This document shows positions 18,465-26,709 of a stretch of DNA of 64,000 bases, piece after piece. The notes below the pieces were generated by a model. It saw only the letters and a program-made list of their open reading frames with translations, searched no databases and was not told where the DNA came from. A program made the position numbers and the translations under genes. Position 1 is the stretch's first letter. Each line of letters opens with the position of its first letter. The stretch lies in the NCBI RefSeq assembly GCF_016908555.1, contig NZ_JAFBEE010000002.1, positions 62,001 to 126,000 on the forward strand. The letters are read 5' to 3'. Source of the DNA: Alkaliphilus hydrothermalis. Lineage in GTDB: Bacteria; Bacillota; Clostridia; Peptostreptococcales; Natronincolaceae.

Positions 18465-19382
18465 ATGAATAAACAACCAGTTGATGTAGCACCACAGGCC
18501 ATTGATGACAGATGCTGTATAGCTAATACTGGATGCTTCTTTGATGGGTGCTTAGATAAAATAGTTGGAGAATGTATATTTGTTGATAAGGTATATGATT
18601 CAGTAACCTTCAACTTATCAGGAATACAACCAGCATCTCAAGTACCTTTTGGAACACTACCAGTAGCTAAATGTGGACCAAAGTCAAGAATTATCAGAGT
18701 ACTAGACATAAGAAGTAAGAAATATTTTAACCCTTGTAACATAAACGACTGCAAAAACCTTACGGTTACACCTAAGACCAATCTGTCTGGAGCACAATTT
18801 GTAACAGATGAAAGAGGAAACCCTGTAGTTGTTCCAGGACCTGCTGGATTATTACAATATTTGATTTACACAGATACTTCTGAGTGTGACGAAGTATGCT
18901 TAGGGACACCAATATTTGGATCTCAAGAAATTGTAGTTAGTGGATCTATCGTTGTAGAAATTGACGTTGAGTTCCTAGATGCAAGAGGAGATATCCAATT
19001 CGCAACATTAAGAGGAAGAGTACCAATTAACCAAGTTCTAACAAACTTCTTCGAATTATGTATGCCATCTGTATTTGATTCTGCCTTCTTACCACAGTTT
19101 ACTGAGTTCTGTAACGTTGCTTTTACATCTAGATTAGCAACACAAAGTATATCTAGAGACATTACTTTCAACCCAGTAACTGGAGAAATTCAAGTAAATC
19201 TAATCGTAGCATTATGCTTAACCTGCGAAAAGAAAATCAAGGTTCCAGTTCAGCTTTGCGTATTAAGTACAGGATTCTGTCAGCAAGAGGCTAGAGAAAG
19301 ACCTATCTGTGGAGATAATTTCCCACCATTATTCCCACCACAGGTAAATGAACCCTTTGTCAGCATGAGGGATCAAATATAA
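18465..19382 (+). CDS. Cysteine-rich protein, probable spore-surface structural protein
   Basis: 305 aa with many cysteines and no signal peptide. It starts with a Cys cluster (DDRCCIANTGCFFDGC), followed by ECIFVDKVYDSVTF, a core shared with the two Cys-rich proteins at 24311 and 25105 (CIIVDKVYFS). The C-terminus ends in NFPPLFPPQ, also echoed in those proteins (FFPPQLED). The middle is beta-rich. AAAGGAG precedes the ATG. A sigma-K-like promoter upstream and a terminator downstream make it a single-gene unit. I do not recognise a named family with certainty; disulfide-crosslinked coat or exosporium protein is inference. Confidence 0.7.
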   Translation: MNKQPVDVAPQAIDDRCCIANTGCFFDGCLDKIVGECIFVDKVYDSVTFNLSGIQPASQVPFGTLPVAKCGPKSRIIRVLDIRSKKYFNPCNINDCKNLTVTPKTNLSGAQFVTDERGNPVVVPGPAGLLQYLIYTDTSECDEVCLGTPIFGSQEIVVSGSIVVEIDVEFLDARGDIQFATLRGRVPINQVLTNFFELCMPSVFDSAFLPQFTEFCNVAFTSRLATQSISRDITFNPVTGEIQVNLIVALCLTCEKKIKVPVQLCVLSTGFCQQEARERPICGDNFPPLFPPQVNEPFVSMRDQI

Positions 19383-19408
19383 TAGAATATCGGATCAATA
19401 GAAGAAAG

Positions 19409-19436
19409 ACCGATGTGAAAGCATCGGTTTTTCTTT
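19409..19436 (+). terminator. Rho-independent terminator of the 305-aa Cys-rich gene
   Basis: ACCGATG/CATCGGT stem, 6-nt loop and TTTTTCTTTT. Confidence 0.85.
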
Positions 19437-19658
19437 TAGACTAAGGATGGGCTTTACTTGGAAAAAATACTTAGATGATTTATAATTAGACATAGATGAT
19501 TTTATAGAGCCAGTATATAAGAAAGAGAATATCATATTTAGAATCAATCAAATGAATACTCCAAAATGATTACATCTATTATAGAACTAAGCGTACAATT
19601 TGACTTAAGTGTAAAGACTAAAGTTTAATCTAAAAAGTAAATATAGGAGGCTAACACA

Positions 19659-20702
19659 ATGGAAAATCAAAATCAAATCTATGACTTTAGAAGTGATACA
19701 GTAACAAAACCCACAGAGGCAATGCTAGAAGAAATCCTAAAGGCTAAAGTGGGGGATGATGTCTATGGAGATGATGAGACTGTCAACCAACTGGAGGTCA
19801 TGACAGCAGATAAGCTTGGTAAAGAGGCAGCCCTATATGTTCCATCGGGAACAATGGGAAATCTAATCGCAGTAATGGCCCATACCAGCCCAGGACAAGA
19901 AGTCATCCTAGAAGAAAGCTGTCATATCTACCTATATGAAGTAGGCGGAATCGCAAGACTAGCAGGGGTACAGGCTAAGACTTTAAAGGGAGTCAATGGC
20001 ATGATGAAGGTTGAGGAAATAGAAGCTGCTATCCGTCAAGAAAACATCCATTTTCCAGAGTCAGGTCTAATCTGCCTTGAAAACACCCACAACATGTCAG
20101 GGGGGATGGTATTACCTTTAGAAGAAATGAAAAAAGTGTACAAATTAGCCCAAATCAAGCAAATTCCTCTACATATAGATGGTGCAAGAATATTTAATGC
20201 AGCTAATTATCTAAAGGTGGATGTAAAAGAAATAGCTCAATACGCTGACTCAGTAATGTTCTGCCTATCAAAGGGCATGAGTGCTCCTATTGGTAGTATG
20301 CTGGTGGGAACAAAAGAGTTTATCGCAAAAGCTAGAAAGCTCCGTAAGATGCTGGGTGGGGGAATGAGACAGGTTGGAATTATTGCTGCTGCTGGTATTG
20401 TAGCTCTGAGGGATCATGGAGGGTGGTTGGACCTAGACCATCAAAATGCCAGTACATTAGCTGAGGGATTAAATGCTATAGAGGGAATTAAAGTAGATAC
20501 GGAAAAGGTTCATACCAACATATTAATGGCAGACGTATCTGCCACAGGAATAAAGGTACCAGAGCTAGTAGAAAAAATGAAGGAAAAGGGATTGTTAGTA
20601 AACCCAAGAAATGAAAGTCTAATCCGCTTCGTTACCCATAGGGGAGTAAACAGTAATGATGTGGAAGCTGCAATAAAGATTGTAAAAGAAATCTTAGCAT
20701 AA
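19659..20702 (+). CDS. ltaA: Low-specificity L-threonine aldolase
   Basis: 347 aa PLP enzyme that splits threonine or allo-threonine into glycine and acetaldehyde. The N-terminus YDFRSDTVTKPTEAM is the family hallmark, and the PLP lysine is K205 in CLSKGMSAPIGS. A second signature, GDDVYGDDETVN, lies near residues 32-43. A strong ATAGGAGG ribosome site is present. It is followed after 10 bp by rarA, probably on one transcript ending at the 22058 terminator. Confidence 0.96.
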   Translation: MENQNQIYDFRSDTVTKPTEAMLEEILKAKVGDDVYGDDETVNQLEVMTADKLGKEAALYVPSGTMGNLIAVMAHTSPGQEVILEESCHIYLYEVGGIARLAGVQAKTLKGVNGMMKVEEIEAAIRQENIHFPESGLICLENTHNMSGGMVLPLEEMKKVYKLAQIKQIPLHIDGARIFNAANYLKVDVKEIAQYADSVMFCLSKGMSAPIGSMLVGTKEFIAKARKLRKMLGGGMRQVGIIAAAGIVALRDHGGWLDLDHQNASTLAEGLNAIEGIKVDTEKVHTNILMADVSATGIKVPELVEKMKEKGLLVNPRNESLIRFVTHRGVNSNDVEAAIKIVKEILA

Positions 20703-20712
20703 GGGTGATAAT

Positions 20713-22029
20713 ATGGATTTATTTGATTTGGCAAAGGAAAGTACCTTGGCCCAAAGAGCACCACTTGCTGATCGGATGCGTCCCCAACGATTGAAGGAAA
20801 TCGTAGGACAAGAGCATATTTTAGGGGACAACAAGTTTTTGACCCGTTGTATCAAGGCAAAGCGAATCCCTTCTATTATATTGTTTGGACCTCCAGGAAC
20901 AGGAAAAACCACCATAGCAAGGGTAATTTCTAAAGAGTTAGATATTAAATTCTTTCAATTAAATGCTGTTACCTCTGGAGTAAAGGAAATCCGAGAGGTG
21001 GTGGAGGAGGCCAATCAATTACTGGGAATGTATCAAAAGTCCAGTATATTATTTATAGACGAAATTCATCGCTTCTCCAAAAATCAACAGGATGCCCTGC
21101 TGCCCCATGTGGAAAATGGACTATTTATTCTAATCGGAGCCACGACAGAAAACCCATACTTTCAAGTAAATGGAGCCCTCCTGTCTAGAACAACAGTACT
21201 ACAACTTAATCTGATGGAGAAGGAAGACCTTATAGAAGTTATGAAGAGGGCATTGGGGGATAAAAAACAAGGCCTTGGAAATTATGATGTTGAGATTAGT
21301 GAAGAAGCCCTTGAGCATATGGCTAATGTGGCAAATGGAGACGTAAGAAGGGCATTGAATGCATTAGAAATAGCGGTACTTAGCACGCCCCTAAATAGAG
21401 ATTTAAAGGTTAAAATAGATTTAGAGGTGGCACAGGAGTCTATTCAAAAAAGGGCTATTCAGTATGATAAAAATGGTGACCAACATTATGATGTCACCTC
21501 AGCCTTTATCAAGAGTATTCGAGGAAGTGACCCCAATGCGGCCCTCCATTATCTAGCTAAAATGCTTTACGGTGGAGAGGACCCAGAGTTCATCAGTAGG
21601 AGGTTGATTATTTCAGCCTCCGAAGATATAGGAAACGCGGATCCTATGGCTCTACAGGTGGCTATGGCGGCCCATGATGCTGTTAGGGTGATTGGATTAC
21701 CAGAAGGAAGGATTATTCTAGCGCAAGCCACTACATATTTGGCTACAGCTCCAAAAAGTAATGCCTCTTATATGGGAATAGGACAAGCCCTAAGGGATGT
21801 GGAAAAACACAAAACCACAGTACCCCTACATTTAAGGGATGCCCACTATGGAGGTGCTAAGAAGTTAGGTCATGGAAAGGGATATTTATATGCCCATGAC
21901 TATGAAAACAATTATGTAGAGCAGCAGTATCTTCCCGATGAGTTGGAGGGGAAGCAGTACTATAATATTACTGAAAATGGTTATGAGAAGAAAATCAAAG
22001 AGCATATGGATTTTATTAAAGGAAGATAG
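20713..22029 (+). CDS. rarA: Replication-associated recombination protein A (MgsA/RarA)
   Basis: 438 aa AAA+ clamp-loader-like ATPase acting at stalled forks and single-strand DNA. Walker A is GPPGTGKT (59-66) and Walker B is DEIHRFSK (116-123). The sensor motif TTENPYF is present, and the C-terminal tetramerisation region contains YPHD-type sequence (LYAHDYENNYVEQQYLPDEL). It is full length. The start 10 bp after ltaA has GGGTGATA. Confidence 0.96.
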   Translation: MDLFDLAKESTLAQRAPLADRMRPQRLKEIVGQEHILGDNKFLTRCIKAKRIPSIILFGPPGTGKTTIARVISKELDIKFFQLNAVTSGVKEIREVVEEANQLLGMYQKSSILFIDEIHRFSKNQQDALLPHVENGLFILIGATTENPYFQVNGALLSRTTVLQLNLMEKEDLIEVMKRALGDKKQGLGNYDVEISEEALEHMANVANGDVRRALNALEIAVLSTPLNRDLKVKIDLEVAQESIQKRAIQYDKNGDQHYDVTSAFIKSIRGSDPNAALHYLAKMLYGGEDPEFISRRLIISASEDIGNADPMALQVAMAAHDAVRVIGLPEGRIILAQATTYLATAPKSNASYMGIGQALRDVEKHKTTVPLHLRDAHYGGAKKLGHGKGYLYAHDYENNYVEQQYLPDELEGKQYYNITENGYEKKIKEHMDFIKGR

Positions 22030-22057
22030 AATGCAAATTACACATGTTTATAATATA

Positions 22058-22091
22058 AAAAGGATGACTTAAAGAGAAGTCATCCTTTTTA
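22058..22091 (+). terminator. Rho-independent terminator of ltaA-rarA
   Basis: AAAAAGGATGACTT/AAGTCATCCTTTTT hairpin with a small AAAGAG loop and T-run. Confidence 0.88.
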
Positions 22092-22123
22092 TACTTAAAT
22101 TTAATTGAAGTAGTTTTACATAG

Positions 22124-22152
22124 TCACAATAAAAAATCCCCTTCATATAGTA
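22124..22152 (+). promoter_or_regulatory. Sigma-K-like promoter of the DUF3343 gene
   Basis: TCACA (22124-22128), 15 bp, then CATATAGTA (22144-22152), a full match to CATANNNTA. It starts 33 bp after the rarA terminator and ends 69 bp before the DUF3343 ATG. Confidence 0.5.
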
Positions 22153-22220
22153 ATATATACAATTTTTTATCAGTTTTTGTAAGAAGATTTATAAAAAACT
22201 TCTAAAGGGGGAAAGAATGA

Positions 22221-22493
22221 ATGGAAAAAATTTATTATCTAGCTGTATTTGATTCGAAAAACCATGCCATTTATCTTAGTCAGTACCTCAAAAGAAAACA
22301 ACTTGATGGATTTGAACTAGTTTCTACCCCCTGCAAAATAAAGTCAGGTTGTAGTTATTCCATCAAATTTACAAACTACGAACTTCACAAGGTCCTACTG
22401 GAGGAGGTCCAGGCCATCAATAAAACAATAGCAGGTTTTTATGAAGTAAATCGTTCCTATGGTAGACGTATCATTAAAAAGTTATCTATTTAA
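22221..22493 (+). CDS. DUF3343 family small protein
   Basis: 90 aa. The segment STPCKIKSGCSYSIKF carries two cysteines, one in the GC position typical of DUF3343 proteins, which are proposed sulfur or selenium carriers. The ATG at 22221 follows AAAGGGGGAAAG. Its last 8 bp overlap the 3' end of the convergent 564-aa gene. With its own sigma-K-like promoter and a place between two spore-surface-like modules, a role during sporulation is possible, but nothing in the protein shows it. Confidence 0.75.
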   Translation: MEKIYYLAVFDSKNHAIYLSQYLKRKQLDGFELVSTPCKIKSGCSYSIKFTNYELHKVLLEEVQAINKTIAGFYEVNRSYGRRIIKKLSI

Positions 22494-24180
22494 AAATACT
22501 TTTAAAACGATTGACTAAGCTTGATTGGAGGGAGGGAAATTTCATCACCTTATCCTCCATTTCAAGCAGTTGTTTTTTAAACTGAATCATCCGATCTTCA
22601 ATAGCATAAATTTTCTTTTGAAACTGATCTAATTCTTTTTGGAGTTCAAATTCCTCTGCTTCAATAGAGGTCAATTGACTATTTAGGTTAATAAGGTTAC
22701 TTTGGAACTGCTGAAATGTTTGTGAATTACTAAAATCTTTTGGAGGTTGAGATGCTTTATCTTGTAAGACTTTTTTTGACTCTTCTATTTTTTCAACCTC
22801 GATTACCATTCTATTGATGTAATTTTGAACCTCCTGTACCAAAGACTTAAGATTTTCATCCATTTGGATTCCTTGGGGTAATTCTACAATAGCATCTTGA
22901 ACTGTGTCTTTTATAGAATCTTTATCTGATTCTTTAGTAGGTTCATTGGGTGTCTTTGAAATCGTGTCTCCAAATGGATTTTGTGGCTCATGAATAGCTT
23001 CGTTTGATATGACCCTGGGAATTTCATTAGATACTTCCTCCTTGATCTGTTTTGGAAGTTCTTTATCTTCATTTTTTCTCTTCAGTAGCTCTTCTTGATG
23101 ATTGTTTAACTGAGATTGAGGCTGGGGTGGAGGAGTAGAAACTGCAAATAAATTAGTACCAATAATGGAAATGTAATCTCCTATTTCCCCGTATATCTTA
23201 GAGATAGAGGTATTGATTTTTTCTAAATCACTATTGGTTCCATACTTTATTAAAGTAAGTTCTTGACCATTGAAGCGTTGAGATTGAAAAGAGTTTATCC
23301 AATTTTCTCCAAAGTCCTCTGAGATGACTTCGTTAAAGCGATCATTTTGTCTATTTAGAACCTTTAGTACAGAGCCTTCGTGGATTAGTAGCGGTGAATA
23401 ATTATTTGCATTTTTATCTGAAAGACTTTTTTGAGGGGACCATTTGGACTTTAAAGACGAAATTTTCATTTTGCGCTTATATTTTAAAGTGAAGTTATTG
23501 TCTTCAATGGTACACCATACTAGATGAAGATTATCCTGTTTGTCTATCAACATATGGGGATGGCTATGGTCTTCCTGTAGGCTGGAGATGATTTCACCAT
23601 TATTCCATTTTTTATTAAAAATGCTATAAAAACTGTAGTAGAGCTGATTGTTTTTATGATGAAGCACTTTGTAGATCAAGTGGAGATTACCCACACTATC
23701 GATGTCTACCTGAAAGGGATTGGAATATTTCCCTGGGAGATAGGTGGTAACAGTTACCTTTTTCATACCCTTATTATTCCAGTACATATGTTCAATGGAG
23801 GTAATGGCAGGGTTTGTAAAGTTAGTCTTGTTGCATAGGATATGGGTATCCTTATTCTTAATCATTAAGACTAGATTTCGATAAACATTAGATTTTATGT
23901 CCACTTTTGAAATTTGCCGATGATTCCATTGACTATTGGAACGAATGTAGTAGGAAAGTACGCCTTCACTTGTAATGCAGATTAGATGAAGATAATCATT
24001 CCGGTCTATAGTCACCGAAAAGTCCAATACTGGTTGAGATACGACAACTTCTTCCTCTAGAAACCGGTTTTTGTCATCATAGGATTTAACAGCGATAGAC
24101 CTGTCTTTTTTTAGGTGAAAGTAAAAAGCAAAGTTAGTCTTTGTCTTCATCAAATAATGCTGAGGAGAAGGTAATTGCAT
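22486..24180 (-). CDS. Beta-propeller-like protein fused to a C-terminal coiled coil
   Basis: 564 aa. Residues 1-355 are blade-like repeats (DRNDYLHLICIT, KQDNLHLVWCTIED) homologous by eye to the 354-aa protein at 17251-18315. Residues about 355-450 form a Pro/Gln-rich, charged linker. Residues about 455-560 form a strong coiled coil (EEFELQKELDQFQKKIYAIE). No signal peptide or TM segment is present. The ATG at 24180 has AAGGAAG. It is divergent from the Cys-rich gene at 24311. A weak sigma-E-like element (TAATAAA, 14 bp, CATAATAT on the minus strand) lies upstream. It repeats, as one chain, what the first module encodes as two overlapping genes. Confidence 0.72.
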   Translation of the reverse strand: MQLPSPQHYLMKTKTNFAFYFHLKKDRSIAVKSYDDKNRFLEEEVVVSQPVLDFSVTIDRNDYLHLICITSEGVLSYYIRSNSQWNHRQISKVDIKSNVYRNLVLMIKNKDTHILCNKTNFTNPAITSIEHMYWNNKGMKKVTVTTYLPGKYSNPFQVDIDSVGNLHLIYKVLHHKNNQLYYSFYSIFNKKWNNGEIISSLQEDHSHPHMLIDKQDNLHLVWCTIEDNNFTLKYKRKMKISSLKSKWSPQKSLSDKNANNYSPLLIHEGSVLKVLNRQNDRFNEVISEDFGENWINSFQSQRFNGQELTLIKYGTNSDLEKINTSISKIYGEIGDYISIIGTNLFAVSTPPPQPQSQLNNHQEELLKRKNEDKELPKQIKEEVSNEIPRVISNEAIHEPQNPFGDTISKTPNEPTKESDKDSIKDTVQDAIVELPQGIQMDENLKSLVQEVQNYINRMVIEVEKIEESKKVLQDKASQPPKDFSNSQTFQQFQSNLINLNSQLTSIEAEEFELQKELDQFQKKIYAIEDRMIQFKKQLLEMEDKVMKFPSLQSSLVNRFKSIFK

Positions 24181-24220
24181 TGAATCACTTCCTTTTATTA
24201 AAATTTATTTTAAAAATTAT

Positions 24221-24249
24221 TCACCAAAGTTAACTTACTCCATATTATG
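24221..24249 (+). promoter_or_regulatory. Sigma-K-like promoter of the 222-aa Cys-rich gene
   Basis: TCACC (24221-24225), 15 bp, then CATATTATG (24241-24249), which misses CATANNNTA only in its last base. It lies 61 bp upstream of the ATG. Confidence 0.45.
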
Positions 24250-24310
24250 TTATTAATAGCATATTTATTATTGTTTTATTAAGCCAAGTATTAAATAAAG
24301 GGGGTAAATT

Positions 24311-24979
24311 ATGGCGATGAATCTAAATCCAAACCCAGAGGACCAAATATCATTAGAAAAGGACCTTTACTGCCCAGATTTTAAAGCAGAATGTGTAATA
24401 GTCGACAAGGTATATTTCAGCTGTCAGCAAAGAGAATGCTTCGATGAAGTGTTTGCACCTCTTCCTTGTGGCGGAGAATATGAATTTGTAGACATTACGT
24501 TTAACCCAGGAGAAATTATCGAAGATACTCTAGTGATCACACCTATACCAAACAGACCAAATTTTAGTAGAGTTCGTTTTAGAGTGAGAATTACTTATAC
24601 TTTACAGGTGCGAGATAAGTGTGATCCCAAAAATATTCTAAGCATAGCAGGAGAACTTCCTGAGATACAAAAGGATATCATTATGTTTATCCCAGAGGCT
24701 AGAGATGAGTTCACCTTCCAAATCGTTATTGAGACAGCATCTCAGCTTTTAACAGAACCAGTACAAGAAGATGGCTTCTTTGTCTTTGCAGTAGGAGTAT
24801 TTATCATTGCTAAGATTGTAGGAAGAGTACAATTGTTAATACCAGCATTTGGATTCTGCCCGGAACCACCAGATTGTGAGGAGTTCTTCCCAGAAGACAT
24901 TTGCATTGATTTTGACGAAGTACCATTCCCAGAGTTCTTCCCACCTCAGCTTGAGGATATTGACAGCAGCTTCTTATAG
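24311..24979 (+). CDS. Cysteine-rich protein, probable spore-surface structural protein (copy 1 of a tandem pair)
   Basis: 222 aa. It has the Cys pattern LYCPDFKAECVIVDKVYFSC followed by QQREC, a beta-rich middle (PGEIIEDTLVITPIPNRPNF) and an acidic, Pro/Phe-rich tail with two more Cys (FCPEPPDCEEFFPEDIC). It is very similar along its length to the next gene, so the two arose by tandem duplication; both share the VDKVY and FPPQ blocks with the 305-aa protein at 18465. GGGGGT lies before the ATG. A sigma-K-like promoter and its own terminator are present. No named family is claimed. Confidence 0.72.
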   Translation: MAMNLNPNPEDQISLEKDLYCPDFKAECVIVDKVYFSCQQRECFDEVFAPLPCGGEYEFVDITFNPGEIIEDTLVITPIPNRPNFSRVRFRVRITYTLQVRDKCDPKNILSIAGELPEIQKDIIMFIPEARDEFTFQIVIETASQLLTEPVQEDGFFVFAVGVFIIAKIVGRVQLLIPAFGFCPEPPDCEEFFPEDICIDFDEVPFPEFFPPQLEDIDSSFL

Positions 24980-24999
24980 GAAGAACTAAAACAAAAAAT

Positions 25000-25028
25000 A
25001 GGAAGCTACCATTTGGTAGCTTTCCTTT
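25000..25028 (+). terminator. Rho-independent terminator between the tandem Cys-rich genes
   Basis: GGAAGCTACC/GGTAGCTTTCC stem with an ATTT loop and a one-base bulge, followed by TTT. Confidence 0.7.
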
Positions 25029-25030
25029 AG

Positions 25031-25059
25031 TAACACAATTATGATACAAACATATAGTA
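25031..25059 (+). promoter_or_regulatory. Sigma-K-like promoter of the 221-aa Cys-rich gene
   Basis: CATATAGTA (25051-25059) fully matches the CATANNNTA -10 box and is identical to the one before the DUF3343 gene. The -35 is reduced to the conserved AC (TAACA at 25031-25035), 15 bp away. Confidence 0.45.
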
Positions 25060-25104
25060 GTATTGTATAGAAGTGAATTTTTTAATAAGTAAGGGGGTAA
25101 CGAA

Positions 25105-25770
25105 ATGTCATTAAATCAAGAACTGAATCAAGGGGACAGAATTACTTTGCAAAAAGACCCATATTGCCCAGATTTTAAACCAGAGTGTATCATCGTTGAC
25201 AAAGTGTATTTCAGTTGTCAGCAAAGAGAATGCTTTGAAAGAGTTTTCGTTCCAATTCCTTGTGGTGATGATTATGAATTTGTAGACATCACCTTTAATC
25301 CAGGAGAAATTGTTCCAAACACTTTAGTTATTACGCCTATTCCAAATCGTCCTAACTTTAGTAGAGTTCGTTTTAGATTAAGTATTACTTTTACATTAAA
25401 GATAAGAATAAAAGATAGCAAAAAAGTAATCTGCATTGAGGGTGAATTACCAGAAATTCAAAAAGACATCATCATGTTTATCCCAGAGGCTAGAGATGAG
25501 TTTACTTTCCAAATCGTATTGGAAACAGCATCTCAATTATTAAATGAACCAATTAAAGAAGATGGTTTCTTAGTATTTGCAGTAGGAGTATTCGTAATCG
25601 TTAAGGTAGTAGGAAGGGTACAGTTGTTGATACCAGCTTTTGGATTCTGCCCAGAACCACCAGAGTGTGAAGAATTCTTCCCTGAGGATATATGTATAGA
25701 CTTTGATGGAGCACCATTCCCAGAGTTTTTCCCACCACAATTGGAAGACATTGAAAAAAACATGTTCTAG
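25105..25770 (+). CDS. Cysteine-rich protein, probable spore-surface structural protein (copy 2 of a tandem pair)
   Basis: 221 aa paralogue of the preceding gene with the same Cys spacing (YCPDFKPECIIVDKVYFSC, QQREC, FCPEPPECEEFFPEDIC) and the block PNRPNFSRVRFR. Differences cluster in residues 85-120 (IRIKDSKKVICIEG) and at the extreme C-terminus. GGGGGT precedes the ATG. It has its own sigma-K-like promoter, so the pair may be expressed as separate transcripts. Cross-linked coat or exosporium component is inference. Confidence 0.72.
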   Translation: MSLNQELNQGDRITLQKDPYCPDFKPECIIVDKVYFSCQQRECFERVFVPIPCGDDYEFVDITFNPGEIVPNTLVITPIPNRPNFSRVRFRLSITFTLKIRIKDSKKVICIEGELPEIQKDIIMFIPEARDEFTFQIVLETASQLLNEPIKEDGFLVFAVGVFVIVKVVGRVQLLIPAFGFCPEPPECEEFFPEDICIDFDGAPFPEFFPPQLEDIEKNMF

Positions 25771-25773
25771 AAC

Positions 25774-25812
25774 TAAAAAAAAGACCCACTAGGTATGAAA
25801 GCCTAGTGGGTC
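25774..25812 (-). terminator. Terminator for the minus-strand CAP gene (possibly bidirectional)
   Basis: Perfect 11-bp stem GACCCACTAGG/CCTAGTGGGTC. On the minus strand it is followed by nine T residues (A9 at 25774-25782 on the plus strand). It lies between convergent genes and may also serve the Cys-rich gene. Confidence 0.85.
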
Positions 25813-25848
25813 GATATTGTTTAGGGCGATTACTTACAACATATATTG

Positions 25849-26640
25849 TTACTTGCTGATGAACATCTGAGTGTAGTAACCGTTGTAAATACCAATTCCG
25901 ATATGGGTAAGGTTAGGATTTAAGATGTTACGTCTATGTCCTTCTGAATTCATTAACCCTGTATGGGCTGATTGTAAACTATAACTTTTTGCAATATTTT
26001 CTGCCGCACCTCTGTAGCTGATACCAAACGAACGCATCATATCAAATGGTGATCCATAGGTTGGTGATGTGTGGGAGAAATAGTTGTTGTCATGCATGTC
26101 TTTAGACTTAACTCTAGCAACATAAGCTAGGTTTACATCCACTTCTAATGGCTTAACACCTGCTTTTGCTCTTTCTTCATTTACCATTTGGATCATTTGA
26201 ATCTCAGTGGCGCTTAAAGTATGTTTTTCATTATTTGTATCAGTTGGTGGTTGAACCACTGGAGTTGGTGTTGGCTCAGGAGCTGGAGTTGGTGTTGGAG
26301 CGGGAGCCGGTGCTGGTGTTGGTGCTGGAGCAGGTGCTGGTGCCGGTGTTGGAGTCGGTTTTGGCTCTGGAGCTGGCGTCGGAGTTGGTGCTGGCATAAC
26401 AGGAGCAGGGGTTGGAGCCGGAACCGGTGTTGACGGGTTACGATAACTATACCGATAGCTTGTTCTATTGAAAGAATAAGTGTTTGTTGGTGTATAATTT
26501 CTAGTTACATTATATACGAAACGAGTATTATTTGAACTTCTATAGAACGTATAAGCGTTAGCAGGCATAGACGTACCCACAAGCATTAATCCAACAAGAA
26601 CAGGAACTAGTACTTTTTTTGATAGTCTGTTGATTAACAT
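25849..26640 (-). CDS. Secreted CAP/SCP-domain protein (YkwD-like)
   Basis: 263 aa. The signal peptide covers about residues 1-29, with a cut after a run ending in PANA. An aromatic/Asn-rich stretch follows. Residues about 70-135 are a low-complexity Pro-Ala-Thr-Pro linker. The C-terminal CAP domain (about 143-263) contains NEERAKAGVKPLEVD, HDNNYFSHTSPTYGSPFDM and EGHRRNILNPNLTHIGIG, which carry the two conserved histidines and the glutamates of the family. AGGAGG lies just upstream of the ATG. Clostridial relatives are wall- or spore-associated; the activity is unknown. It is divergent from the glycosyltransferase operon. Confidence 0.9.
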   Translation of the reverse strand: MLINRLSKKVLVPVLVGLMLVGTSMPANAYTFYRSSNNTRFVYNVTRNYTPTNTYSFNRTSYRYSYRNPSTPVPAPTPAPVMPAPTPTPAPEPKPTPTPAPAPAPAPTPAPAPAPTPTPAPEPTPTPVVQPPTDTNNEKHTLSATEIQMIQMVNEERAKAGVKPLEVDVNLAYVARVKSKDMHDNNYFSHTSPTYGSPFDMMRSFGISYRGAAENIAKSYSLQSAHTGLMNSEGHRRNILNPNLTHIGIGIYNGYYTQMFISK

Positions 26641-26698
26641 AATATCTCCTCCTTTGGGTTTGACTTAATAATACAGTAATATGTAAGCGTTTTCAACG

Positions 26699-26709
26699 CA
26701 TAAAATATG
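26699..26709. promoter_or_regulatory. Overlapping bidirectional sigma-K-like -10 boxes
   Basis: CATAAAATATG reads CATAAAATA on the plus strand toward the glycosyltransferase and CATATTTTA on the minus strand toward the CAP gene; both fit CATANNNTA. No good -35 is visible at the right distance on either side. Confidence 0.3.

Noticed and set aside
26166..26433. Plus-strand reading frames opposite the CAP gene (Leu/Glu- or Trp/Cys-rich)
   Set aside because: They are artefacts of the Pro-Ala-Thr repeat on the minus strand; composition is absurd and no ribosome site is present.
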